A stretch of 64,000 nt of DNA from CBDBBY01 sp965203795 (GTDB lineage: Bacteria > Pseudomonadota > Alphaproteobacteria > Rhodobacterales > Rhodobacteraceae): assembly GCA_965203795.1 (NCBI GenBank), contig OZ241915.1, forward strand, positions 3,658,001 to 3,722,000, written 5' to 3'. Both the position numbers and the translations under genes were made by a program. The notes under the pieces were generated by a model. It ran no database searches. It had not been told where the DNA came from and was given only the letters and a program-made list of their open reading frames with translations. This document shows positions 36,119-45,062 of this stretch, piece by piece; the stretch's first letter is position 1, and each line of letters starts with the position of its first letter.

Positions 36119-36589
36119 ATGACCGACGAGCAGGAACATGAACTAAAACTATTTCTGTGGCGAGATTCAACTTCTGAGCATACCATGACATCTTGGGTTC
36201 CGGAGCATATAGATAGCCATACAAATACTCCAGTCGGCGGGCAGCATTCGAATGTATTTAAACAAATTTACTCCATTACGTTGCGCGAAGATTTTCGTAA
36301 TTGCATCACAGACCCGGAGCTTAGGAGTGAGCTGGGTGACTTGCTTTACAAACTAGACTTATCACTCCCTCCGCCGAGCCGTCAACTTATCGAAATTGGC
36401 AAGTTTATTACGAAGGCAGACGAGGCATTGCAGTCCGACATGACAGAAGTTTCATCAATTCAAGCTTCGCCCGAATCGGATGAAATTACTCCCCGATACG
36501 TTAATTCGCTGCTCGCGCTAAAGTTGCACCTGAAATGGCTCTCACGATGTTTCGGCGATCACCCAGGAATCTCGGTATCAATCCGATGA
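36119..36589 (+). CDS. Small acidic protein opening the PIN/ATPase operon, function unknown
   Basis: The 156-residue protein has a charged N-terminus (MTDEQEHELKLFLWRDS), a central TLREDFRNCITDPELRSELGDLLYKLDL helix pair and a helical C-terminus (SLLALKLHLKWLSRCFG). No catalytic motif, signal or membrane segment is visible and no family is recognised. Its stop TGA overlaps the ATG of the next gene in ATGA, so translation is coupled and equal amounts are likely. Possible roles are an adaptor or inhibitor of the PIN-like partner; this is inference from position. Confidence 0.75.
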   Translation: MTDEQEHELKLFLWRDSTSEHTMTSWVPEHIDSHTNTPVGGQHSNVFKQIYSITLREDFRNCITDPELRSELGDLLYKLDLSLPPPSRQLIEIGKFITKADEALQSDMTEVSSIQASPESDEITPRYVNSLLALKLHLKWLSRCFGDHPGISVSIR

Positions 36590-38634
36590 GCACTCGAGTA
36601 TTAATGTCTCGGAATGATGCCGAAGCTCTGATGGCAAAATTGTTCGAAGTTGATAGCCGTTACGGACATTGCGAGATTTATGTGCGAGAAGAAAATGCGT
36701 TTAACTCGAAATTTCTAAACCTAGGAAAAATAACACTGCAAACTAAGGGAATGTTGCAAGGTGGGGAAAACCCGGCCACGTTGATTAGGCACGGAGCATT
36801 TGAGTGGCAGGTTCCAAGCGAAGAATCAACAAGGGCTGAACTTTTGACAATTTTTGACAACAACAAGAAAGAGAAAGCAAACGACGACGCATATCAGGTG
36901 TTGCGGCAAACAGCGGAGATTGGTGTTCGGTCTGGCCTTTTGCATCCGACATTTGACCCAAGGGATGTCGAAGAAATGCCGCTTCGAAGTTCGCAGACCG
37001 TAGTATCCGACACGTCCGGTGTGTTGGCAGGGCCTCTCGACTTCGTTGTTCGCCAGTTCCCGGTTGTTCGAGTGAAGATTCCGGCCATCGTTCATATGGA
37101 AATCGTTAATATGGCAAATAGATTTCACGGAATTCGAAAAAACTTGTCGAGCCTCAAGGGAAAAAAAGGCGAATTATTGATCGCGCGCATGAGAAGTCAG
37201 GGCGGCCATCGAGCTTTATTGAGGTTGGAGCTGCGGTCGGATACGGAAGTGGAAAGAACTTTCTTGCTTGGCGATCCGCTGCGAAGCGCATTTGCGCGAG
37301 ACAATGACGGTGATGTGGCGGGTCTTAATTTGCAACGTTCAGTACGCGCATACGCGGATCGATTGATTTTGGAATCCGCTCGTCATCACCAAGCTCAATC
37401 TGGCCCAAATCACATGGTCAGGCTTCTAACAGGCGATAAAGAGTTTGCAAGTATGGCGCTTGCGGAAGGAGTTTCGCCGCTATTCTTTCGGATGTTCAAT
37501 CCAAGTGATTTTTTTGGCCAGACGTTAACGGGACAAACCTTTGATCCGTTTTCTGGCCATCTCCTGCGCACCCCGTTATCAATTGTTCTGTGGGAGCTCG
37601 CGACGGCATTTGGAGAGGTCAGACTCCGAAACGCTAGCAATTGCGTTTTTGAAATTCATGCATTTGATCAATATCGCCAATGGACAACAGACCATGCGAT
37701 TCGGGACTTGCTTTGGTGTTTATTTGAACCCGCGAGCGAAGCCGGTACCCAGCAATCCACCACACGTGCTGCCGACACCTCGGAATCAACCACTGGTGTA
37801 GCAGTGGCGGATACGTCTGTCGGCGGTAGCAAGGGGGAAACTATTTCGGCGCATCCTGTGTATTTTCAACGCTTCAATTGCGGTCGGTTGATTCAGTTGA
37901 TCTCCGCTCTTGACGATCGGCAAAAATTAAGTTTGTCCGAAGTAATGGACTTGCTAAACACAAAATCACCCGTCGGCGCGAACGAATATCGGCGATTTCT
38001 GCTAGCCGGGGACATCATCGCCGTACAAGACACGGCGTGGATGCGCACTGATCGATTAACGAAGCTATCGACTGCGTTGAAAAATGAAAGGATTTCGGAA
38101 TTTCGAGGCGCGTTGTTAGTGTCGCCGTCCTTCCGGAAGTTTTCGGAAATTATCGGTGAAACAACTATCGGAAACCCGATTGATATATCGCCTCTCAAAA
38201 GAGCCGCGAACACTTACAGCGTTCTTGGCGAAATAACTTTTATGGCGGCGCCGGTGCCGCCGGCAGGGCTTTTTCCTACGCCAAACGTACCTGATGCTGC
38301 TGAATTCGCTACCATTGCAAAAAGACGATATAATGAGTTAAATCATGGTGCCGAATTGGTTTCCACCGGGGCTTGGCTAGAATTGTTGATACGCGGCGAT
38401 GGAATTCATCCTGAGATAGCAAGGAATCGACTCGACGATGCTAGTCGACGAGGTTTTTTGCAAAGATCGACCGAGGGCTCAACCACGCAGGCCCGCTATT
38501 CCGATCATATTCTTCATGTGGTGAGGGTTCAAGCGGGAATTCCCTATTTGAAGCCGATCCATCTTTATCGTGGCGATTACCTTATTGAGGGGAAGAGCAG
38601 TGTAAGTCTTCGCATCGCGGGGTCAGGGACATGA
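36586..38634 (+). CDS. Large PIN-like nuclease-domain protein of a three-gene cassette
   Basis: With the ATG at 36586 (coupled to the previous gene) the product has 682 residues. Residues about 138-300 read as a PIN-like nuclease: Asp142 in VVSDTSG, Glu172 in HMEIVN, Asp258 in YADRLILESA and Asp284 in LLTGDKEFASMA. These match the spacing and context of PIN acidic residues. An N-terminal region of about 135 residues and a C-terminal half of about 380 residues have no assigned fold. The end may hold winged-helix elements (EIARNRLDDASRRGFLQRS). PIN domains cut RNA or single-stranded DNA. The large size is unlike small VapC toxins, so an ATPase-controlled effector is more likely. Confidence 0.72.
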   Translation: MSTRVLMSRNDAEALMAKLFEVDSRYGHCEIYVREENAFNSKFLNLGKITLQTKGMLQGGENPATLIRHGAFEWQVPSEESTRAELLTIFDNNKKEKANDDAYQVLRQTAEIGVRSGLLHPTFDPRDVEEMPLRSSQTVVSDTSGVLAGPLDFVVRQFPVVRVKIPAIVHMEIVNMANRFHGIRKNLSSLKGKKGELLIARMRSQGGHRALLRLELRSDTEVERTFLLGDPLRSAFARDNDGDVAGLNLQRSVRAYADRLILESARHHQAQSGPNHMVRLLTGDKEFASMALAEGVSPLFFRMFNPSDFFGQTLTGQTFDPFSGHLLRTPLSIVLWELATAFGEVRLRNASNCVFEIHAFDQYRQWTTDHAIRDLLWCLFEPASEAGTQQSTTRAADTSESTTGVAVADTSVGGSKGETISAHPVYFQRFNCGRLIQLISALDDRQKLSLSEVMDLLNTKSPVGANEYRRFLLAGDIIAVQDTAWMRTDRLTKLSTALKNERISEFRGALLVSPSFRKFSEIIGETTIGNPIDISPLKRAANTYSVLGEITFMAAPVPPAGLFPTPNVPDAAEFATIAKRRYNELNHGAELVSTGAWLELLIRGDGIHPEIARNRLDDASRRGFLQRSTEGSTTQARYSDHILHVVRVQAGIPYLKPIHLYRGDYLIEGKSSVSLRIAGSGT

Positions 38635-39782
38635 ATCTTCGTCAAATGCTACACGATTTGCAAGGCAAGGATACCTCTGAACGTAGAGACCCATTTGAAC
38701 ATTTGTACGAAGAGTTTGGAGTTACTGGAAATCCCTTTCCAGCATCCAATCAAAATTTTGATAATCCTCACTATCCGCTAGATGCTGATAGGAAGGTAGA
38801 GAAACATATTCGTGCGTTTGTCTTGGATGGCAAGTCGCAGGCGTTGGTAATTAAGGGGACGCAGGGTGTCGGCAAAACCAATTTTATGCGCCATTTTGAG
38901 GATGAGCTTCAAGGTGTCATGGAATTTGTTCCTGGATCATATGTTATCAAATATTTAGCGGATCCAGAGGCCTCGTTTGCGGGCACCATCAGAAGGTTGT
39001 TTGAAGAATTGGGAGCAGATCATCTTGCTAAGCTTGTCAAGGAACTTAAGAAGGATAAATCAGCAATATATGCGGCTCGTAGCAATGAAGTAAGGACTGC
39101 TTTTGAAAATCTCTGCAAGAATAGTGATCGGGAAAATTTGAACTATTTTATGGAGTGGATTCAGGGGTCGCGACTGCTCAAGGTTCATAGAGCATCGTTG
39201 GGTGTTCAGTTTCGACTCGATACGGTTGAATCGAAAACGGCTTCGCTTAGGGACTTCGTTCATGTAAGTGCCAAGGCTAGGGTATTGCACGGGATATTTT
39301 TGCTGCTTGATGAATTGGAAAAGCAAGATGGTGCTCTTGGACCGACCGCAGTAGTTCGCTATTTGTCTGCAATTAGGGCCATCGTAGACGCGCTTCCTCA
39401 GCGACTTTTTCTCATGATTGCAATAACACCAGATGCATTATTGCGGTATTCCGCGGCGCTTCCGGCGTTGAAAGGCCGGCTGGAAAACCAAGTCGAGCTG
39501 TATCCCTTAAAAACGGCTGAGGAGGCCGTTTCGCTGGCTAATTTTTATGTGGAAACGGCGCGATCCAGCGCCCGCCATAAATTTTCGAATAAGGAAGGTG
39601 GGGATGCGCCGATTCTTGAAATGAAAGACCTTGAAGAGCGTTTTTATGTGCTCGCAGGACGTTTGGAGCGTCGCGCGGATGTCGGCGTCACGCAGCGCGA
39701 ATATCTTCACGAGCTTTATTTGAAGGCCGACGACGTTATTCAGAGGAAAATTGATGAGGCTTGTGATCACGTCAGGGAATAG
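38631..39782 (+). CDS. AAA-type ATPase of the three-gene cassette
   Basis: The 383-residue protein overlaps the PIN gene by ATGA. Walker A is GTQGVGKT at residues 76-83 and Walker B is IFLLLDELEK with Asp228-Glu229. A sensor-like MIAITPD and an Arg-rich LKGRLENQVELYPL segment follow. The start (DPFEHLYEEFGVTGNPFP) resembles the N-terminus of defence-associated ATPases that load or gate an effector. There is no transposase or helicase motif. Together with the PIN-like protein it probably forms an ATP-controlled nuclease complex. The gene is AT-richer than its surroundings, like the two before it. Confidence 0.78.
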   Translation: MNLRQMLHDLQGKDTSERRDPFEHLYEEFGVTGNPFPASNQNFDNPHYPLDADRKVEKHIRAFVLDGKSQALVIKGTQGVGKTNFMRHFEDELQGVMEFVPGSYVIKYLADPEASFAGTIRRLFEELGADHLAKLVKELKKDKSAIYAARSNEVRTAFENLCKNSDRENLNYFMEWIQGSRLLKVHRASLGVQFRLDTVESKTASLRDFVHVSAKARVLHGIFLLLDELEKQDGALGPTAVVRYLSAIRAIVDALPQRLFLMIAITPDALLRYSAALPALKGRLENQVELYPLKTAEEAVSLANFYVETARSSARHKFSNKEGGDAPILEMKDLEERFYVLAGRLERRADVGVTQREYLHELYLKADDVIQRKIDEACDHVRE

Positions 39783-40015
39783 GAGAGCGTTCGGCCGGAT
39801 CACTCGGAAGAAAAGGGTCATCGAGGGGCGCCAATCCAAACGGTGCTTGGTGCGGGCTTTGGAGACGCGCTGTCTGGACTGATCGGTTCGCAGTCACTTA
39901 ATGTTCCAAGTTGATGAAATCGCGGCGCGGTCGCCAGAACGCTCTAGATGGGCACGCCGAAAACTGTTGGATTGAGCGGGAAAACCCATTGGGAAGCGTT
40001 CTATCGACTGCGGCA

Positions 40016-41107
40016 TCACCTCGCCAAGCCCTGAAACTCGTCGAGGAGTGCGCCATCAAATTCGTCAGCGGCCGGGACGCCGGAACGAATCCTTGCCCCA
40101 TCCCGATCCATGAACGCGAAATACGGCACCCCCGCAATTCCGAGGCGCGAGGCAAGTTCCAGGTTGTTCCGGATCGCGTCGCGAAGGCGTGAATCCAGCT
40201 GTCCTGTTTCGCGCGGAGCCAAATCCGAGCTCCCGAGCGTCGCAAGCTGAATCTCATGGCGCCAGAATGCTTCCGCCGGTGACGGATCCGCAAGAATCGC
40301 GGCAAGCAGTTCTGCGGATGCGTTGCCAAGCGCGGCTACGGGAACGACGCGGATCTGCATTTCCCCTCGTTCCACCTTGTGCCGGAGATTCAGCATCGCT
40401 TTGGCGCAATGTGGGCAGCCGGGGTCGAGCACCGCGTATGCGACCGCGGCGCCATCGCGCCCTACGCTGAACCAGAACGCTTCCGTCCTGAGCGCCGCCA
40501 GGATTTCCGCTGCTCGCAATCCTTGGCCGGGGTCTGCGATCTCCGCCGTCGGCGAAGTTGCCTCATCACCCGCTGCGTCAACTTGGGAATCCGGAAACGC
40601 CGCACACGCGGCGTTCAAATGCGCGGGCGAATGCGCAACGCTCCCACAATCCGCGCATCCCAGGCCGCGCACAGGATCGGCTCCTCCGGTCGGTGGCTGA
40701 AGCGGGTCATCGGTTTCCGGGTTCGCGTCCCGCGTTGTCGTAATTCCGCATGCATCGGGATCGGCAGGCGCTCCTGAAGAATGCTTCAGGACATCGCCGG
40801 AACCGGCTTCCGGCGTCCACAGCAGCCGGGCGGCGAAAACCGCTCCCCATTCCGGATCGATGAGCAGCCGGACATCGGATCCCGGAATCCGCCAGATCTC
40901 GAGCGCGGGCGTTCGCCCCGCCATTTGCAGTCCGGCGAAGGTGCCGACCGCTGCTTCGCGGCCCTGAGACTCGTCGGTGGCTCCCGCCGCCGAACCGACG
41001 GGACTGGCAAGGGCAGCCGCGGCAAGGGCCAGTGCTTCCATCGGCACGCGGACCGGAACTCGGATGCGGCGCGCCAAGCCGAGTGGGCGCGACAGCGAAT
41101 TGGACAT
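40016..41107 (-). CDS. DsbC/DsbG-like periplasmic disulfide oxidoreductase
   Basis: The ATG at 41107 follows a GGGGAG ribosome-binding site and gives 363 residues. A basic N-terminus and hydrophobic segment (MEALALAAAALASPVGSAAGA) form a signal peptide. The C-terminal half is a thioredoxin fold with DPGCPHCAKAM (CPHC active site) and the cis-Pro loop AGVPYFAFMD. The central region holds extra cysteines (GCADCGS, NAACAA). The protein is much larger than DsbC. It is divergent from the DotA/TraY gene; DsbC-like proteins are common in conjugative and type IVB loci, where they help fold cysteine-rich components. Confidence 0.78.
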   Translation of the reverse strand: MSNSLSRPLGLARRIRVPVRVPMEALALAAAALASPVGSAAGATDESQGREAAVGTFAGLQMAGRTPALEIWRIPGSDVRLLIDPEWGAVFAARLLWTPEAGSGDVLKHSSGAPADPDACGITTTRDANPETDDPLQPPTGGADPVRGLGCADCGSVAHSPAHLNAACAAFPDSQVDAAGDEATSPTAEIADPGQGLRAAEILAALRTEAFWFSVGRDGAAVAYAVLDPGCPHCAKAMLNLRHKVERGEMQIRVVPVAALGNASAELLAAILADPSPAEAFWRHEIQLATLGSSDLAPRETGQLDSRLRDAIRNNLELASRLGIAGVPYFAFMDRDGARIRSGVPAADEFDGALLDEFQGLAR

Positions 41108-41257
41108 GCGGAAAGGCTCCCCGATTGAAATCGTTCGAGGAAAATGAATCGCGTCCGGGAAATCCCGAATGCCCCGCGCAGGGTTTTCCACGGAAATCCG
41201 CCGCGTTTCCGCGCAGCGGCGCGCGCCGCTTCAGGCCGCCGGGCTATTGACTGCGTC

Positions 41258-41407
41258 ATGCAAGGCGCGTTCCGCAGGAAGCCCCGACGCACCGGCGAGC
41301 CGGTTGACCGGACTCGAAGCTGCTGTCTCGTCGCGGCGGCGTTTCTGTCGGCGTACCTGTCGATTGTCGCCGCGGCCGTCTGGATTGCCGTTTCGCAGCC
41401 GGCCTGA
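41258..41407 (+). CDS. Possible small single-pass membrane protein
   Basis: An ATG at 41258 opens 49 codons with a basic N-terminus (RRKPRRTGEPVDR), then one hydrophobic helix (CCLVAAAFLSAYLSIVAAAVWIAV). It lies just upstream of the DotA/TraY gene on the same strand. Shape and position fit a small Icm-type membrane component or a leader. No family is recognised. Confidence 0.35.
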   Translation: MQGAFRRKPRRTGEPVDRTRSCCLVAAAFLSAYLSIVAAAVWIAVSQPA

Positions 41408-41459
41408 TGACCGCCAGGAACGAGCGTGCGGAGAAGCGGCCGCTTCCCGCTAAAGCCCC

Positions 41460-43799
41460 ATGCCGATGACGACGGGAGCGCTTACAGCATCCACGCCGAT
41501 ATCCGATCGAACCGGCTGCGCGCCGTTTCGGCGACCTCGCGAGTTGGCGCGTCGGGCCCCTGCCTGCCCAAAGCAGCGCCTCGCCTCGCCGCTTGGAGCG
41601 GCCGGAGCGGCTTTCGCCGCCAGGCCAGCCGATGCGCAGGCGGTCAATCCCAATTTCACTGCAAGCATCGGCGATCTGTTCGCGACCGAATTCGGCGACC
41701 TGAACAGCTCCGTCCTCCTCAACCAAGTGTTCGGCCCCTTGTTTCCGAGCGCGGCTTCGGATGCCGGAGCGACCGTGTTCTCGGTGCTGATCGGCTTCGT
41801 GAACCTGTCTGTGCTCGCCATCGCCGGCGTGCTGTTTCTGTACAACGCGGCCGCAGGCGTCCTTCAGTCCGCGCATGAAGGCGAATTGCTCGGCCGGCGG
41901 TGGTCTTCCCTTTGGGCCCCGATCCGCCTTCTGCTCGCCGTCTCGATGCTTTTTCCGATTCCCGGCCTCGGCGGGTACAACGCGATCCAGGCCGGGACCG
42001 CATGGCTCGTCCGCGGCGCGACGGCCATGGCTTCGGAGGTGTGGAGCGGCAGCGCCCGCATCGTGCTGGATGGCGGCGTGCCGATTGCGGGGCCTGCGGC
42101 CCGGCCGGACGGAGCGCTCTTCAAGTCCGCGTACCGCAACCAGCTTTGCGCGCGGATCGCCAACCACCAGTTCGCGGCGGCGGGCAGCCCGCTGAGGGTT
42201 GCGCTCGCGGAGGAGGACGCGGGCGGAACGGTTGAGATCGTTTCCCGGATCGGCTCGAAGCGGGACGGGGTCTGCGGCTCGTACTCGATCCCGCGGCCTC
42301 CGGACTACATCGCGGAGTACGGCGACGGCGCGGCGGCGCTGGAGCAGGCGTTCCGCGGCGTGCACGCCGACGTGCTCGAAATCCTCTTCCGCAGGGCGGA
42401 CGCCATTCTGGATCGCCAGTGGCCGGCGCTGGTCTCCGGAAGCGGGACGCTGCCGGATATCACTGCGGACGTTGCCGACGCGATGGAGGCGGCGGGCGTC
42501 AGGCTTGCCGAGGGCAACAGCGAAATCCTGGGCATTGTGGCCGGATCCGGGAACGGAGCGGGCGCGGCCCGCGAAGTGGTAGAGGCGTTCATATCGGGAA
42601 CCGGCTGCCGGGGTCCCGGCGGGCCGGGCTCGGCGGACTGTGCCGGCCAAGGATGGATCGGAGCGGGCAACTGGTACATGCTGGTCGCCCGGCTGAATTC
42701 CGAGACCGCGGGTCTGCTGCAGGCGCGGGTTTCGGCGCGGGAATCGGGATACATCGGCGAGGAGCTCACGCGCCTCAACCGCGCGGTGGCGATCGAGGCC
42801 GACTCGCCTGGCTGGATCGCGCGCGTGATCGCGGGCGTTGACGCAGACAAGTACCTTCATACCGAAGAGGCGCTGCGGATCTGGAGCGCCGGCAACGCGG
42901 AGCTGGATCGCTCGACCGCCCGGCTTGCCGCCTACGGGTTCCCGCTGCCCGCCTCGGCCGCCGCGCATGCGGCCGGTCCGGGCCGCGCGGGCCTGATCGG
43001 CAGGATCTGGGCCGTCAGCTTCGCGGGCGGCGTCGAGGACATGATCAACAACTTCTCGCCCTCGCGCTGGGGCGACGACCCGCTGGTGGGGATCGTCAAC
43101 ATGGGCAATTGGTGCCTTGATGTCGCCGGATCGCTTCTGTTCGGCAGCGCCGCGGTCTCGCTGTTCTCCGATTCGATCGCCAACACGGCTGTGTTCCTGG
43201 TCGCCGCGCCGCTCGCGGCGATCGGCGTGACCCTGTCCTTCGTTCTCCCGCTGCTGCCGTTCTTCTACTGGGTGTTCGCGGTGATACGATACTTCCTGCT
43301 GGTCGCGGAGGCGGTGGTCGCCTCGAGCCTGTGGGCGCTCGGGCACTTCCGGATGGACGGAGAGGGGATTTCGGGCGCGGCCGGGGCGCGGGGCTGGCTG
43401 ATGCTTCTGTCGCTCACGCTCACCCCGACGCTGATGATCGTCGGCTACATCGTCGGGATCGCGCTGTTCCGGATCATGTCCGGCCTGATCGACACGGGGA
43501 TGTTCTACGCGATGAGCGCGCTGACAAGGGCGTCCCCGCTGGTCGCGATATTCGGGCTCATCGCGTCCGGCGCGCTGGTGGTTGTCGCCTACATCGCGGT
43601 CATCGAGCGGAGCTTTTCGCTCGTGTCCGAATTCCCGTCGCGGACCTTGGCCTGGGTCGGCGGCGAGGCCGCGCTTGACGACGCTCCCGCGAAGAGCCGC
43701 ATCTCGAGCGGGGCCGGGTCGGTGGCCGCCGCAATCGGGTCGGGAGCGGCCAGGCTCAGGAATTCCGTCGCGGGAGGCACGGCGCGGGCCGGATTCTGA
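41460..43799 (+). CDS. DotA/TraY-family type IVB membrane protein
   Basis: The 779-residue protein has an N-terminal signal-like segment (GAAGAAFAARPADAQA). A first membrane pair lies near 105-175, with the conserved LWAPIRLLLAVSMLFPIPGLGGYNAIQAG block typical of DotA/TraY. A large periplasmic loop (about 180-540) is followed by four or more C-terminal helices near 560-740. DotA and TraY are polytopic inner-membrane components needed for substrate transfer. Its distance from the dotI-H-G-like operon (about 10 kb away, with unrelated genes between) suggests that the locus was split by insertions. Confidence 0.85.
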   Translation: MPMTTGALTASTPISDRTGCAPFRRPRELARRAPACPKQRLASPLGAAGAAFAARPADAQAVNPNFTASIGDLFATEFGDLNSSVLLNQVFGPLFPSAASDAGATVFSVLIGFVNLSVLAIAGVLFLYNAAAGVLQSAHEGELLGRRWSSLWAPIRLLLAVSMLFPIPGLGGYNAIQAGTAWLVRGATAMASEVWSGSARIVLDGGVPIAGPAARPDGALFKSAYRNQLCARIANHQFAAAGSPLRVALAEEDAGGTVEIVSRIGSKRDGVCGSYSIPRPPDYIAEYGDGAAALEQAFRGVHADVLEILFRRADAILDRQWPALVSGSGTLPDITADVADAMEAAGVRLAEGNSEILGIVAGSGNGAGAAREVVEAFISGTGCRGPGGPGSADCAGQGWIGAGNWYMLVARLNSETAGLLQARVSARESGYIGEELTRLNRAVAIEADSPGWIARVIAGVDADKYLHTEEALRIWSAGNAELDRSTARLAAYGFPLPASAAAHAAGPGRAGLIGRIWAVSFAGGVEDMINNFSPSRWGDDPLVGIVNMGNWCLDVAGSLLFGSAAVSLFSDSIANTAVFLVAAPLAAIGVTLSFVLPLLPFFYWVFAVIRYFLLVAEAVVASSLWALGHFRMDGEGISGAAGARGWLMLLSLTLTPTLMIVGYIVGIALFRIMSGLIDTGMFYAMSALTRASPLVAIFGLIASGALVVVAYIAVIERSFSLVSEFPSRTLAWVGGEAALDDAPAKSRISSGAGSVAAAIGSGAARLRNSVAGGTARAGF

Positions 43800-43982
43800 C
43801 GAATGCGCGATCGGCAACCGGGACCGCGATTCCGGCTGGCTCGAATCGGGCGTTCAGATCCGGCCGGAGCAACCGGGCAAGTTGCCGTTCCGCCACGCTT
43901 GCATTCAGGGAAGAATTCGCAGTTCGCATCGCGGATTCAACAAGGCTATCAGCCCCGGCTCCACGGAGGATCGGGAAGCAGG

Positions 43983-45062
43983 ATGCCCAAGAGTGAATCG
44001 GCGCCGGCGCGCCACGACGCCCGCTTCAAGGAGCTCTTCAACCAGAGCCGGATAGTCGAGGAGTTCCTGCGGGCGGTCGCCCCGAAAGAATTCGCCGCCT
44101 CGGTCGATTTCAGCACGGCGAGCCAGACCGGCGGGGATTTCGTGGACGGCGACCTGCGGTCCCGGCGCGCGGACAGGGTCTGGCGCGTGAAGACCAAGGA
44201 CGGCGAAGAATGGATGTACCTGTATATCCTCATTGAGTTCCAATCCCGGCCGGATCCGATGATGGCCAAGCGGGTTCTGGAATACGTCCTCGCGCTGCGG
44301 GAGCAGGCGGAGGGCGAGAGCCGCAGGCGCGGCCGCGCGAGGACCCTTCCTCCGGTCCTTCCGGCGGTGATATACTGCGGCGAGGAGGCCTGGACGGCCC
44401 CGCTGGACTATCTGGATTTAGTGGAAGGCGGCAGCGAGTGGCTGCGGGAATACCAGACCCGGCAGCGCTATGCTTTGATTGATCTGGCGGGGGAGAAGCC
44501 CGGCCGGTATCCTGACGGCAACGCCTTCCGGGCTCTGACCGCGTTGTTCCAGCGGGATTTCGAGTCCGCGGACCTCAAGCGCGAGGTTGACGCTCTCGCG
44601 CTCGCCCTCGGGGCTCCGGAGCAGGAGGGCTTCCGCAGGGCCGTCGCCGACTTCACGGTGGGGTCTCTGGATCAGTCGCGGCAATTGCCGCAGGATAGCT
44701 TGGACGCATTGAAGGGATTGGGACCGATGCCGGAACTCGAGGATGTGGGATCGATCATAGGGAGGAACATCGACCGGGCCTTCGTGAAGGCCCGCCAGGA
44801 TGGCAAGCTCGAAGGGAAGCTTGAGGGCAAGCTTGAGGGCAAGCTTGAAGGCAAGCTTGAAGGCAAGCTTGAAGGCTTGCGCGACACGCTGCGCAGGCAG
44901 GCGCTGAAGAAGTTCGGCGCTGCCGGCCAAGGCGAACTGCCCGGCCTGGTCGCGGAGCTTCAGGATGTGCGCCAGCTGGAGAATGCGCTCGACTACGTGC
45001 TGGAATGCGGCGACCCTGATGAATTCGCGCGCTTTCTGCAGCGGACTTCCAACGGAAGCTGA
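43983..45062 (+). CDS. Rpn/YhgA-like PD-(D/E)XK nuclease with GKLE repeats
   Basis: The ATG at 43983 gives 359 residues. The N-terminal domain starts HDARFKELF and has the catalytic-core segments ADRVWRV and YLYILIEFQSRPDPMMAKRVLEY, as in YhgA-like transposases and Rpn recombination-promoting nucleases. Near residues 274-299 the motif GKLE is repeated six times, encoded by a 12-bp direct repeat at 44800-44877. A C-terminal DUF4351-like helical domain (LRRQALKKFGAAGQGELPGLV) ends the protein. These enzymes nick DNA and raise RecA-independent recombination. Two degenerate copies of the 3' end follow at 45063-45680. Confidence 0.85.
   Translation: MPKSESAPARHDARFKELFNQSRIVEEFLRAVAPKEFAASVDFSTASQTGGDFVDGDLRSRRADRVWRVKTKDGEEWMYLYILIEFQSRPDPMMAKRVLEYVLALREQAEGESRRRGRARTLPPVLPAVIYCGEEAWTAPLDYLDLVEGGSEWLREYQTRQRYALIDLAGEKPGRYPDGNAFRALTALFQRDFESADLKREVDALALALGAPEQEGFRRAVADFTVGSLDQSRQLPQDSLDALKGLGPMPELEDVGSIIGRNIDRAFVKARQDGKLEGKLEGKLEGKLEGKLEGKLEGLRDTLRRQALKKFGAAGQGELPGLVAELQDVRQLENALDYVLECGDPDEFARFLQRTSNGS
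44800..44877 (+). repeat. Six 12-bp direct repeats inside the Rpn-like gene
   Basis: The unit GGCAAGCTTGAA/G, with small third-position changes, is repeated six times in frame and encodes GKLE each time. The nearly identical codons show recent slippage expansion. The peptide would form a charged helical linker between catalytic and C-terminal domains. Confidence 0.88.

Noticed and set aside
36535..38634. Upstream start for the PIN-like gene at 36535
   Set aside because: It would overlap the previous gene by 55 bases. The ATG at 36586 forms an ATGA overlap, as does the next junction in the operon.
41256..43817. 853-codon minus-strand frame opposite the DotA/TraY gene
   Set aside because: The length is a GC-skew artefact. 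The product is Arg/Gln/Glu-rich without any fold, and the plus strand has membrane helices and DotA-type motifs.
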